Assembly (NCBI RefSeq): GCF_000826655.1
Contig: NZ_JXJO01000016.1
Location: forward strand, 1 to 64,000
Direction of reading: 5' to 3'
DNA length: 64,000 nucleotides
Origin: Psychroserpens damuponensis
Lineage (GTDB): Bacteria > Bacteroidota > Bacteroidia > Flavobacteriales > Flavobacteriaceae
The position numbers and the translations under genes are program-made. The notes under the pieces were generated by a model that was given only the letters and a program-made list of their open reading frames with translations, was not told the origin of the DNA and did not search any database. Below are positions 36,406 to 45,637 of the stretch, piece by piece (the stretch's first letter is position 1; each line of letters starts with the position of its first letter).

Positions 36406-37344
36406 TTATTTTGGTAACGGACTAATAATTTCAACATTTTGAAATGCGATCGCTCCACGAATAACACCAGAAATAACATCATGTAAGGCATCAATAATTT
36501 GCAACTTCAGTTCATTTTTATGATAAATAATACTTACTTCTCTAGCAGGAGATGGATCATTAAAATGATGTAACATAGAGGACATTTTATCGCTCAAATC
36601 TAAGGTGTTTAAATACGGTAGAAGTGTCATGCCTAAACCTTCATTAGATAATTTTACTAAGGTTTCAATACTTCCACTTTCTAGTTGAAATTGATCATCG
36701 TCATGAGTTTTTAAAACTTTACAAAGATTAATGACGCCATCTCTAAAGCAATGACCATCTTCTAGAAGTAGCATATCATTTAAATCTAAATCGGTAACAT
36801 CAATTTTTTTCTTGTCTTTTAATCTATGGTCATGAGGTATGTAGCCTACAAAAGGTTCATAATATAAAACACGCTCTTTTATAGACTCATGTTCTAAAGG
36901 CGTAGCTGCAATAGCTGCATCTAGATGACCTTCCATAACACGTGTTATAATTTCTTCGGTGGTTAGCTCTTCAATTTTAAGATGTACTTTAGGGTACTTT
37001 TTTATAAAGTTTTTAAGAAACATAGGCAATAAAGTTGGCATTATTGTAGGTATAATGCCTATTCTAAATTCACCACCAATAAATCCTTTTTGTTGATCAA
37101 CAATATCTTGAATACGTTCAGACTCGTCAACAATATTCTTAGCTTGTTGTACTATTTTACGACCTACATCTGTTAGTTCGATTGGTTTTTTACTACGGTC
37201 AAATATTTGAACATCTAATTGGTCTTCTAATTTTTGAATTTGTGTACTTAATGTGGGTTGGGTAACGAAACATTTTTCGGCAGCCTTTGTGAAATTTTTA
37301 TATTCAGCAATGGCTAAAACGTATTTTAATTGTGTAATAGTCAT
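36406..37344 (-). CDS. oxyR: Hydrogen peroxide-sensing LysR regulator OxyR
   Basis: 312 aa. N-terminal LysR helix-turn-helix (NFTKAAEKCFVTQPTLSTQI), C-terminal periplasmic-binding-type sensor with the redox pair Cys199 and Cys208 (EDGHCFRDGVINLC) at the same residue numbers as in E. coli OxyR. Peroxide forms the disulfide and switches DNA binding. Divergent from dps, the classical OxyR target, across 103 bases. Confidence 0.95.
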   Translation of the reverse strand: MTITQLKYVLAIAEYKNFTKAAEKCFVTQPTLSTQIQKLEDQLDVQIFDRSKKPIELTDVGRKIVQQAKNIVDESERIQDIVDQQKGFIGGEFRIGIIPTIMPTLLPMFLKNFIKKYPKVHLKIEELTTEEIITRVMEGHLDAAIAATPLEHESIKERVLYYEPFVGYIPHDHRLKDKKKIDVTDLDLNDMLLLEDGHCFRDGVINLCKVLKTHDDDQFQLESGSIETLVKLSNEGLGMTLLPYLNTLDLSDKMSSMLHHFNDPSPAREVSIIYHKNELKLQIIDALHDVISGVIRGAIAFQNVEIISPLPK

Positions 37345-37447
37345 ATGGATTGATTTAAGCTATAAAGATATAACAACTATTCATTAAAGCTATGGCGAAT
37401 TAAGTTTAATATTCAGTAACTTTATATCATAAAATAAAACAATTATT
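37345..37447. promoter_or_regulatory. oxyR-dps divergent control region
   Basis: Contains three CTAT tetramers (37360, 37377, 37390), similar in nature but not in exact spacing to OxyR half-sites. A plausible OxyR operator; the match is weak. Confidence 0.35.
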
Positions 37448-37927
37448 ATGACAACTAACAGTATAGGTTTAGAAACCACAAAAACAAAAGAAATTGCGAA
37501 TGATTTAAATACGTTATTGGCTAATTTTCAAATATATTATCAAAATCTAAGAGGTATTCACTGGAATATTAAAGGTAAGCGTTTTTTTGAATTGCATCCT
37601 AAATTTGAAGAATTATACACAGACGCCAATGTTAAAGTAGATGAAATTGCAGAACGTGTTTTAACCCTTGGAGCAACACCTTTACATACGTTTGAAGATT
37701 ATTCTAAAGCTGCTAAAGTGCCAGTTGGGAAGAACATTTCTGAAGATGAAAAAGCGGTACAACTTATTGTTGATTCTCTGTCAGAGTTATTAAAAATTGA
37801 GCGTCAAATATTAGATGATTCTGGTGAGGCTAATGATGAAGGTACAAACTCAATGATGAGTGATTTTATTACTGAACAAGAAAAAACGGTTTGGATGATG
37901 AAAGCCTGGTTGGGTGAGTCGGTTTAA
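37448..37927 (+). CDS. dps: Dps-family ferroxidase/DNA protection protein
   Basis: 159 aa dodecamer-forming protein. Ferroxidase ligands fit the family spacing: His38 (GIHWNIKG), His50 (ELHPKFE), Asp65 and Glu69 (VDEIAE). Stores iron with peroxide as oxidant and protects DNA. Divergent from oxyR. Followed by a terminator; one TTCCGAAG copy begins right after the stop (37929). Confidence 0.95.
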   Translation: MTTNSIGLETTKTKEIANDLNTLLANFQIYYQNLRGIHWNIKGKRFFELHPKFEELYTDANVKVDEIAERVLTLGATPLHTFEDYSKAAKVPVGKNISEDEKAVQLIVDSLSELLKIERQILDDSGEANDEGTNSMMSDFITEQEKTVWMMKAWLGESV

Positions 37928-37952
37928 TTTCCGAAGAAAAAATAATAAATAT

Positions 37953-37989
37953 AAAACCCTTCAGAACATTGTGTTTTGAAGGGTTTTTA
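37953..37989. terminator. Terminator after dps
   Basis: AAAACCCTTCA / TTGAAGGGTTTT-type stem with A and T tracts; also serves the convergent Kazal-lipoprotein gene. Confidence 0.8.
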
Positions 37990-38020
37990 AGTTTATAAAC
38001 CAACCAACTAAAACAGGAGA

Positions 38021-39673
38021 TTAGTTACAATCTCGTTCTAATTGTATGACTTGGTTATTAGATGCTAAGGTAACATACTCTTCACTACATACAACTACGG
38101 TCCAATCTAAGGCAGCTATTGATGCGTAAGGTTCTACATCAGTACCAAAAGAGACTGCTAATTGATTTTTGCTTGGGTTTTGTATGGTTCCCCAGGTACC
38201 TAAAGTCACTGTATCATTTGATTCTGGATTACCTACAGACCAACTTCCATCTGGATTAAATATAAAGAACTCTGGAGCTACATTTTGATATAAACTTGTA
38301 TTTACATACCAAACACATTCATTTAAAATAGCATTTAATTCTTGTTCAGAACAGTTGGTGGTATTGTTTTCACATTCAACAAAATCATTTTGTGTGTAAC
38401 CTGCGCACTCTGCTTCACATTCATTAACGAATGTAATAATTTCTATTCCTGAACCTGTGTCTACTTCAACACATACAGGAATTGCTTCACCTGTGCATAT
38501 ACAGTCTTGGCAAGCTAAATTGATGGTGTAGTCTCCATTTGAGAAAATTAAATTTCCGGTTGAGCAGTCAAGAAAATCCCAATTGCCATTAAGTAAAGTG
38601 AAATTTAATAATCCGCTCATATGCAATGTGAGATTGTTAGAAGAATTGTCGAGACTCCATGTGCCTAGATCTGTTACAGCTATTTCTCCATTGACTATAA
38701 GATTTCCGTTAGCGTTATACATCACCTGGTTAACATCAACGAGCGTTCCGTTTTGATTAAATATGACGATTTCATATAAATCGCAAGAGGTTAGTAATCC
38801 TTCTAAACTTGGAAGATCTAATTCACAATCGGTATTTGTATTGCAAGAATCTAATAATTCAATATAAGCCTCTTGGTTACCAATGCTAAGTAAGGTTCCA
38901 TCTGCTAATGTCACATCAAAGGAATATACAAAGTCAAAGTAATATGAATTATAGAGTATAGTGTCTAATTCAGCTTGAGAGTTTACTGTAATTGTGTCTC
39001 CATTATCAGTAATAATTGATAAAGGGAAATTAAATGTAAAGCAATTAGAACCACCAGGATTATTATAATCGCCTTGACAATTTTCTATGAAATCGGCTTC
39101 GGTGAAGCCATCACACTCTGCGTAACATGCATTTGGATAGGTCATAACAAATGTTTGACCATTTGGAGCGGTAATGTCTACACAAACAGGATCGTAAATT
39201 TCGTAGCATTCACATGATGAGCTGGTATTAAAATCGCAAGTTTCTATTAAAGTTGCAAATTGAGTTTCGTTAGCGATTGTAGTAATTATAATAGCATCTT
39301 GGTCTTCATTGTAAACTTCTACATTAAAAGGGAATTCAATACCACTTATGTATAGATTGTTTGTTGTGTTGATTGATACATCTATTAATTCATCTAAATT
39401 ATTTACAGTAACTGTAGTGCTGTTGTTGTAGGATAAATGTAAAGGATACACAAAATCAAAACAGAAATCAAAGACAATATTGCCTGTAGGGTTTTCAGTT
39501 GGGATCACATTGCCTTGAGAATTAAATTGAGTTCTAAGTGCTGCTAAAGAAGTTGTGATTGAAGCGCTATCATTAATGTTTTGCTCATCTACAACTGGTT
39601 CATTATTGGTGCAAGACGTGAAGCAACATGCGACAAATAATGCACTTAAAAGTATTAATTTAAAATGTTTCAT
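38021..39673 (-). CDS. Modular lipoprotein with two Kazal-like domains
   Basis: 550 aa from ATG 39673 (MKHFKLILLSALFVACCFTSC, lipobox ending in Cys21); the frame upstream to 39739 adds only leader-like codons. Order: repeat A (FCFDFVYPLHLSY...), Kazal-like domain 1 (CYEIYDPVCVDI...NACYAECDGF), repeat A' (FTFNFPLSIITDN...), lipocalin-like unit B (SCDLYEIVIFNQNG...), Kazal-like domain 2 (CTGEAIPVCVEV...NECEAECAGY), unit B' (CVWYVNTSLY...). Kazal domains usually inhibit serine proteases. Divergent from an ECF sigma operon 133 bases away, so it may be its target. Confidence 0.85.
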   Translation of the reverse strand: MKHFKLILLSALFVACCFTSCTNNEPVVDEQNINDSASITTSLAALRTQFNSQGNVIPTENPTGNIVFDFCFDFVYPLHLSYNNSTTVTVNNLDELIDVSINTTNNLYISGIEFPFNVEVYNEDQDAIIITTIANETQFATLIETCDFNTSSSCECYEIYDPVCVDITAPNGQTFVMTYPNACYAECDGFTEADFIENCQGDYNNPGGSNCFTFNFPLSIITDNGDTITVNSQAELDTILYNSYYFDFVYSFDVTLADGTLLSIGNQEAYIELLDSCNTNTDCELDLPSLEGLLTSCDLYEIVIFNQNGTLVDVNQVMYNANGNLIVNGEIAVTDLGTWSLDNSSNNLTLHMSGLLNFTLLNGNWDFLDCSTGNLIFSNGDYTINLACQDCICTGEAIPVCVEVDTGSGIEIITFVNECEAECAGYTQNDFVECENNTTNCSEQELNAILNECVWYVNTSLYQNVAPEFFIFNPDGSWSVGNPESNDTVTLGTWGTIQNPSKNQLAVSFGTDVEPYASIAALDWTVVVCSEEYVTLASNNQVIQLERDCN

Positions 39674-39806
39674 AATTTCAATTTTTTGAGTTCGTATTTC
39701 AATTTCATAGCGATTAATCAATAGTAAAACAACACACATTTAAAATACCCTACTTTTTTCTATAATTATTTTTTACCTAGTTTTGGAACTATGTTTAAGT
39801 TAGTGA

Positions 39807-40319
39807 ATGTCTAAAGATCAGCAAAATATATGCGAAGTTGTAACTTTTGAAAATGTCTATAAGATGTTTTCAAAAGATTTAAGGCGCTTTATATTTTATA
39901 AAACTCAAGATCTAGATAAAACCGAAGATATTTTACAAGACACCTTTATAAAACTATGGGATAATTGTAGTAAAGTAAAATATGAAAGCGTAAAAAGTTA
40001 TTTGTATACCATAGCGAATAACACTTTTTTAAATACAATTAAGCATGACAAAGTGGTTAGAAAACATCAACATAGTTTAAGGGTTCACAAAAACAATGAA
40101 ACACCTGAGTTCATCTTATTAGAAAAGGAATTTATGGATAAGTTAGAACGTACCATAAATGCTTTGCCAGAAAAACAAAAAGAAGTGTTTTTATTAAATA
40201 GAATAGAAAAAAAGACTTACAAAGAGATTGCATTACAGTTGGATGTTTCGGTGAAAGCCATTGAGAAAAGAATGCATTTAGCTTTAGTTGTGATACGTGA
40301 AGAAATTGGTAATGTTTAA
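39807..40319 (+). CDS. ECF RNA polymerase sigma factor (FecI-like)
   Basis: 170 aa. Region 2 (FSKDLRRFIFYKTQDLDKTEDILQDTFIKLW) and region 4 (LPEKQKEVFLLNRIEKKTYKEIALQLDVSVKAIEKRM) are clear, with no sigma1.1 or 3 regions. First gene of a sigma - FecR - TonB receptor operon. Activity is probably controlled by the FecR partner and by the receptor. Confidence 0.93.
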   Translation: MSKDQQNICEVVTFENVYKMFSKDLRRFIFYKTQDLDKTEDILQDTFIKLWDNCSKVKYESVKSYLYTIANNTFLNTIKHDKVVRKHQHSLRVHKNNETPEFILLEKEFMDKLERTINALPEKQKEVFLLNRIEKKTYKEIALQLDVSVKAIEKRMHLALVVIREEIGNV

Positions 40320-40377
40320 TTATTTTAAAATTTGGGTAGGGTTTTTTAGCATCTCGTTGTATTAATAGAAGAAGATC

Positions 40378-41316
40378 ATGAAAGAACAAGATTTACATAA
40401 CAATAGTGAAACCTTTTTAGCCAAATGGTTAGTGGGAGAACTCAGTGATAAGGAACTAAAGGTGTTAGTGTCTGAGGCAGATTTTAATTCGTATGTTAAA
40501 ATAAGAGAAGGGTTAAATATATTTGACGTTTTAGAGTCTTCATCAGATGCTTCTTTCATGAAGATTCAAGATCATATTTCCAAAAGCCAAAGTCAAGATC
40601 AAAGTAACGTACGATCATTAAAATCGGGAAGATGGTTGTTTGGAATTGCAGCTTCTGTTGTGCTATTGATTGGTTTGTTTTTTATTCTAGGTGACGATAT
40701 TGTTACATTAGAGACCAATTATGGCGACCAAAAAACGATGGTGCTTTTAGATGGATCTGAAGTTATTTTAAACTCCAAATCTACCTTAACCTATAATAAA
40801 GATGATTGGGAGCATAATAGAACTTTAAATCTAAAAGGGGAAGGTTTTTTTAAAGTGAAAAAAGGAAGTGCATTTACCGTTATTACAGATAATGGAACGG
40901 TTACAGTATTAGGAACTCAGTTTAATGTAAACTCGCAACACGACTTGTTTGAAGTGCGTTGTTTTGAAGGGAAAGTTCGTGTTAAATCTAATGACGACAC
41001 TTTTGTATTACTGCCAACAAATACTGTTAGAAGAATTAACGGTTTTGCTGCAGAGCAATGGGAGTCAACCAGTGCTAATCCGTCATGGCTAGAAGGAGAA
41101 AGTACTTTTAAAAGTGTGCCTTTAAAATATGTTATTACAAGCCTAGAATCTCAATACAATATTGCAATAGATACCACAAACATTAATAGCAACTTAATTT
41201 ATACGGGTAGTTTTACGCACAAAGATTTAAATACGGCTTTAAAAACAGTATTTAATTCTTTACAAATACGATTTATTGAAAAAGAAAAAGGAAACATCTA
41301 TTTGAGTACGAAGTGA
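40378..41316 (+). CDS. FecR-family anti-sigma factor
   Basis: 312 aa: cytoplasmic N-terminal anti-sigma region (FLAKWLVGELSDKELK), one membrane helix (~98-113, LFGIAASVVLLIGLFFILG), then a periplasmic FecR domain (LETNYGDQKTMVLLDGSEVILNSKSTLTY...FFKVKKG) and C-terminal DUF4974-like segment (FKSVPLKYVITSLESQYNI). Transmits the receptor signal to the sigma factor. Its TGA overlaps the GTG start of the receptor gene. Confidence 0.93.
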   Translation: MKEQDLHNNSETFLAKWLVGELSDKELKVLVSEADFNSYVKIREGLNIFDVLESSSDASFMKIQDHISKSQSQDQSNVRSLKSGRWLFGIAASVVLLIGLFFILGDDIVTLETNYGDQKTMVLLDGSEVILNSKSTLTYNKDDWEHNRTLNLKGEGFFKVKKGSAFTVITDNGTVTVLGTQFNVNSQHDLFEVRCFEGKVRVKSNDDTFVLLPTNTVRRINGFAAEQWESTSANPSWLEGESTFKSVPLKYVITSLESQYNIAIDTTNINSNLIYTGSFTHKDLNTALKTVFNSLQIRFIEKEKGNIYLSTK

Positions 41317-43613
41317 AGAAATTGATAATCACCATTTTGTTAATTCTACCTTTTTTAGCCTTTTCGCAAGAAGAGGCTAAATATTATATAGCATTTAATG
41401 CTGTACAGCTTCAAGCTGCTTTTGAAAAAATTGAAACCCTTTATGATGTAAAATTCTCATTTCAAGATGAGAAATTAACTGGATTAAGCCTCACACTAAA
41501 CAAGGAAAAAAGAACGCTACATGAACTTTTGGATGCTATAAAACTCAAAACAAAATTAGATTTTGAAGTGCTCAATAATCGTTATATTATTGTGCATACA
41601 TCAAACTTAGGGCCACAAATTCTAGAATTAGACAAAATAGTTATTAATAGTTACCTCACTAAAGGAATTACTAAAAATAAAGATGCATCTTTTCTTATCA
41701 ATCCAACAACTTTGGGGATTTTGCCTGGACTTACAGAGCCTGATGTTTTAGAAAGTATTCAATTATTACCAGGTGTTGTGAGTCCTAATGAAACTGCTTC
41801 TGGATTTTTGGTTAGAGGCGGCAAGATGGATCAAAATAGGATAATTTGGGATGGTATTAATATGTATCACAAAGGCCATCTTTTTGGTATGATTTCGCCA
41901 TTTAACCCTAATGCAACTAAGCAGGTTACATTTATAAATAAAGGGACAAACCCTAGATATGGAGAGCGAGTGTCTAGCGTCATTTCTATGACTACAACGT
42001 CTAAAATTGAAGAAAAACTCAAAGCCCAAATTGGTGTTAATGGTATTAGTGGTGATGCTTACTTAGAAGTGCCAATTATTAAAGACACCTTGGCAGTACA
42101 AGCCTCTATGGGATCTAGTTATACAAATACATATCAATCGTTTGCTTTTAATACATTGGCAGATAAAGTATTTGAAAGTACTAAAATTAAAAATGGTGAT
42201 AATCCTAATAACGACTTTAGTTTTGTAGATTATAATATTAAAATAAACTATAAGCCAAATTTTAATAATACACTTTATGCTAGCATCATATCTATTGATA
42301 ATACTTTAGATTTTACGGTTAATGATACGCAAGCCAACAAAACTTTTAATGATCGTATGTCAATTAAAAATACGGGTTATGGTTTGGGCTGGACTAAATT
42401 GTGGCGCACAAATTTAAAGCAACTTACTTCGGCTTATTTTTCAAATTATAAGCTTAATTATAATTTTATTACTTCGGAAGGAGAAGCACAAACCTCCAAT
42501 TTTGAAAAACGAAACATCATTTTTGATTCTGGTATTTCAACCGAATTGGATTGGGAAATTAATAAGCAAAATAAGGCAACGTTTGGATATCAATATGTTT
42601 TAAAAGATGTGGCCTATGCATTTTTAAATACTACAACTCTTCAGTTTATTTTAGATGAAGATAAAACAGTTGTGCAAACCCATAGCATTTATGCTAATTA
42701 TAATTATAAAAATCCAAAATGGTTTGATGTTGAGGTTGGTGCGAGAGCCACCTATTTTTATGAATTAGATGCGTTTAGGTTTGAACCAAGATTAATACTT
42801 TATAAAGACCTCGTGAAACATGTGAAGCTTCAAATTTCTGGAGAAGTAAAACATCAAATTATTAGTGAAATTGATGAAACTATTATTAGTGATTTGTCAT
42901 TAGAGAATAGAGTATGGCGATTAGCAAATGGTCATGAATTCCCTATTATTAATAGCAAGCAAATTTCCGCAGGATTTATTTATACAAATAACGGTTGGAC
43001 CATTGATGTTGATCATTATTATAAAAAAATAGATCATATCACAGCATTATCTTTAGGATTTTTAAATCCCGAAAACAGTAATTTTAATTTAGGAGAACAA
43101 CGTGTTTTTGGTGTTGATGTGTTTCTAAATAAGCGTTTTAATAGGTTTAATTCGTGGTTAAGTTATTCGTTTAACACATCTAAAAGTAAGTATGATAGTA
43201 TCAATGAGGATGATTATTTTACAGCGACATCAAATGTTAAACATGCGTTTTCAACATCATTGAGTTATAAATTATCCAATTTTGAAGTAGCATTAGGTTG
43301 GAGATGGCAAACAGGAAAACCTTATACAGCATCTACGTTTGGAAATAATAGCTTTCAGTTTAATGAAGGTGTAAATACAAAACGTTTACCCGATTATCAT
43401 AGATTAGATTTTTCTAGCACCTATAAGTTTAAGTTTTCTAAAACGAGTAAACTGAGGGCAAAAGTGGGTTTTTCTGTTAGAAACGTGTACAATAAAACTA
43501 ATTTTATAAGCAGAGAATATCGTGGAAATAATGATATTAATGGAGCTATTGAAGCCATTGATAAATTCTCAATTGGGTTGACTCCTAATATTATGTTTAG
43601 ATTATTTTGGTAA
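41313..43613 (+). CDS. TonB-dependent receptor with N-terminal STN signalling domain
   Basis: 766 aa. Signal peptide (KKLIITILLILPFLAFSQ), STN/secretin domain (~25-95: FNAVQLQAAFEKIETLYDVKFSFQ...), plug (VLESIQLLPGVVSPNETASGFLVRGG) and an outer-membrane barrel to the end (FMRLF W-type aromatic end). The STN domain signals to FecR, so this is a trans-envelope regulated transporter; its substrate is unknown. The start is GTG at 41313, within the TGA of fecR (GTGA), indicating coupled translation. No SusD partner is present. Confidence 0.92.
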   Translation: MKKLIITILLILPFLAFSQEEAKYYIAFNAVQLQAAFEKIETLYDVKFSFQDEKLTGLSLTLNKEKRTLHELLDAIKLKTKLDFEVLNNRYIIVHTSNLGPQILELDKIVINSYLTKGITKNKDASFLINPTTLGILPGLTEPDVLESIQLLPGVVSPNETASGFLVRGGKMDQNRIIWDGINMYHKGHLFGMISPFNPNATKQVTFINKGTNPRYGERVSSVISMTTTSKIEEKLKAQIGVNGISGDAYLEVPIIKDTLAVQASMGSSYTNTYQSFAFNTLADKVFESTKIKNGDNPNNDFSFVDYNIKINYKPNFNNTLYASIISIDNTLDFTVNDTQANKTFNDRMSIKNTGYGLGWTKLWRTNLKQLTSAYFSNYKLNYNFITSEGEAQTSNFEKRNIIFDSGISTELDWEINKQNKATFGYQYVLKDVAYAFLNTTTLQFILDEDKTVVQTHSIYANYNYKNPKWFDVEVGARATYFYELDAFRFEPRLILYKDLVKHVKLQISGEVKHQIISEIDETIISDLSLENRVWRLANGHEFPIINSKQISAGFIYTNNGWTIDVDHYYKKIDHITALSLGFLNPENSNFNLGEQRVFGVDVFLNKRFNRFNSWLSYSFNTSKSKYDSINEDDYFTATSNVKHAFSTSLSYKLSNFEVALGWRWQTGKPYTASTFGNNSFQFNEGVNTKRLPDYHRLDFSSTYKFKFSKTSKLRAKVGFSVRNVYNKTNFISREYRGNNDINGAIEAIDKFSIGLTPNIMFRLFW

Positions 43614-43626
43614 AAGTTATAAAACA

Positions 43627-43652
43627 AAAAAACCTCGAAATGAGGTTCTTTT
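43627..43652 (+). terminator. Terminator after the TonB receptor
   Basis: AACCTC / GAGGTT with GAAAT loop, flanked by A7 and CTTTT. Confidence 0.75.
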
Positions 43653-43658
43653 GGTAAG

Positions 43659-43699
<41 letters not shown>

Positions 43700-43707
43700 C
43701 TGTTATT

Positions 43708-44127
43708 TTAGAAGCGTATAGACAATTCTACATCTTTATTAGCGACATTAAATTTTGCGTCGCCATAATTTGGCGGACCAAAACTTCTTGGGTTGTTTGA
43801 CGTCCCGTAAGATTCTACAGGCATTCCGTTGGCATCAAAATCCATTCTTTGGTTGCCATTTAAATCGTGTAATGCAATAATGGCGTAGTCACCAGGTTGT
43901 ATGTTTTCAAAAGTTAAGATAGCTGTACCATCTTTAATAGTAGCAGATGCACTTTGTATAGGTTGAGTTTTCATAAAAGTAGCTTCTGTGTTTAACGCTA
44001 AAACTATTTTGCCATCGTCACTTTTAGCATTTTCTACTGTTATTGTTAATGTGTGACCTTTAGTATCTTGAGAAAATCCTAATGTTGAAATTAAAGTTAA
44101 TACGATAAATAAGACTAATGATTTCAT
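43708..44127 (-). CDS. Exported DUF2141 protein
   Basis: 139 aa from ATG 44127 (MKSLVLFIVLTLISTLGFSQ signal peptide; 20 upstream codons rejected). The mature domain is DUF2141: IVLALNTEATFMKTQPIQSA, IQPGDYAIIALHDLNGNQRMDFDANGMPVESYG. This fold is a small beta-sandwich of unknown role in Bacteroidetes and Proteobacteria; the DLNGNQRMD stretch resembles a calcium loop. Convergent with the receptor gene. Confidence 0.9.
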   Translation of the reverse strand: MKSLVLFIVLTLISTLGFSQDTKGHTLTITVENAKSDDGKIVLALNTEATFMKTQPIQSASATIKDGTAILTFENIQPGDYAIIALHDLNGNQRMDFDANGMPVESYGTSNNPRSFGPPNYGDAKFNVANKDVELSIRF

Positions 44128-44292
44128 AATATGTGGTTTTAATGGTTTGTTTGTTATTGATGATTCAAATATCCAATTAAAGCACACATTTACGAAAAGA
44201 GAGTTACCCAGTTGTGATTTTTTATGGCTGAAATGTAAAAAGCAAACATTTATGAGTCTGTTTTATTGATAGTTAGTGAGTTAAAAGATAAA

Positions 44293-44781
44293 TTATTCGG
44301 TAACTAAAACACCATTTGTCATTTCTTTTGCTGTGGGTTTTTCAAACCAAGTTTCCATAAATTTAAAATGGTCTTCACTAACTTCAAATTCAAAAGTATC
44401 ACCTTGATCTTTATTTCTTTTCATCACTCTTTCAAACCTAGTGTTTTTTGAAATATCTAAAAAATGAAGTTGGAGTTCATAACCATGAAGTTGGGCAAAC
44501 ATTCTAAATTTTTCGCGATGTTCAAATTTTGATAATCCTAAATCTAAAATCGTATCTGTTTTAGAATCTTCTAATTGCTCAACTATATTTAATATGATGC
44601 TTTCTGCTCTGTTTATACGTTCTAAAAACCAATCGAGACCATCTGTAGGTTGTTTATCTGGAAGAAATAATGTGTTATTCCAAGTGTCTATGGAGAAAAC
44701 AATGCCATTGGTTTTTGCTTTCAACTGGTTAGCGTATGTGGTTTTTCCTGAACCTGTATTTCCTACAATTAAGTGTATCAT
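44293..44781 (-). CDS. Small P-loop nucleotide kinase-like protein
   Basis: 162 aa, cytoplasmic. Walker A GNTGSGKTTYA at residues 7-17, DTW and a predicted lid region (FLDISKNTRFERVMKRN). Belongs to the AAA_33/zeta-like kinase group; the substrate is unknown, and no antitoxin gene is adjacent, which makes a toxin role unlikely. Divergent from the methyltransferase gene. Confidence 0.85.
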   Translation of the reverse strand: MIHLIVGNTGSGKTTYANQLKAKTNGIVFSIDTWNNTLFLPDKQPTDGLDWFLERINRAESIILNIVEQLEDSKTDTILDLGLSKFEHREKFRMFAQLHGYELQLHFLDISKNTRFERVMKRNKDQGDTFEFEVSEDHFKFMETWFEKPTAKEMTNGVLVTE

Positions 44782-44949
44782 GACAATATATGTTATTCAT
44801 TAAAATATGATATAGGTCGTAGTTGTATCGTATGAGATAAATACTAAATTAATAAAACAAACTGAATCCAATAGATATTTCCGAAGATAAAAAGATTGTA
44901 TTCCTATTTTCAAACGATTGGTTATATTTGATATAAAGGCAACTTTAAA

Positions 44950-45627
44950 ATGAGCGAAACACATGATGCGCTGAAAACTAAAAAAACACCTTGGCCAACA
45001 AAAAAGGCAATGGAGCAGGTGTATGATATGAACCTTTGGGGAACACATACCACACCGTTTTATTCTGGTGAAGGCTCGCATCATCCCGAATTTGTTCATC
45101 CATATGTAGAGGCTGTAACCTCATTTTTAACGTCTTTTGACAAGGCGTTAGTGGTTTGTGATTTAGGCTGTGGCGATTTTAATATTGGCAAAAACTTAGT
45201 AAAACACACAGCAAACTATATTGCTGTAGATATCGTGGCAAACCTTATAGCGCACAATAGGGCAACGTTTATTGCAAATAATTTAGAGTTTCAATGTTTA
45301 GATCTTGCAGTAGATGAGTTGCCACAAGGTGATTGTGCAATTTTACGACAAGTGTTGCAACATATTTCTAATGCCGAAATACAATGCGTACTCGCTAAGC
45401 TTAAACATTTTAAGTACATTATTTTAACAGAGCACTTGCCAGTGGCTGATTTTATACCAAATATTGACATTATTTCGGGACAAGGCATTAGATTGAAAAA
45501 ACAAAGTGGAGTCAATGTTTTGGTGTCACCATTTAACTTTGAGGTTAAAAATGAGCGCCTATTATCATCAATTATTTTGAAGGATGGTAAAGGTGTTATC
45601 GAAACGAAACTTTATGAGCTGTTTTGA
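44950..45627 (+). CDS. Class I SAM-dependent methyltransferase
   Basis: 225 aa. SAM-binding motif I VVCDLGCGDFNIGKNL, then YIAVDIVANLI and the post-motif LRQVLQHISN. An N-terminal extension (AMEQVYDMNLWGTHTTPFYSGEGSHHPE) resembles methyltransferases acting on small molecules or sugars. Substrate unknown. Its end is convergent with the DUF58 gene (11-base gap). A TTCCGAAG copy lies in its upstream gap (44879). Confidence 0.88.
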   Translation: MSETHDALKTKKTPWPTKKAMEQVYDMNLWGTHTTPFYSGEGSHHPEFVHPYVEAVTSFLTSFDKALVVCDLGCGDFNIGKNLVKHTANYIAVDIVANLIAHNRATFIANNLEFQCLDLAVDELPQGDCAILRQVLQHISNAEIQCVLAKLKHFKYIILTEHLPVADFIPNIDIISGQGIRLKKQSGVNVLVSPFNFEVKNERLLSSIILKDGKGVIETKLYELF

Positions 45628-45637
45628 CCTAAATAAT

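Noticed and set aside
39674-39739. Extended start of the Kazal lipoprotein
   Set aside because: Would place 22 residues before a perfect lipoprotein signal peptide.
44293-44781. Zeta-type toxin of a toxin-antitoxin pair
   Set aside because: The P-loop fits, but there is no small antitoxin gene beside it and the zeta-specific residues are not apparent.
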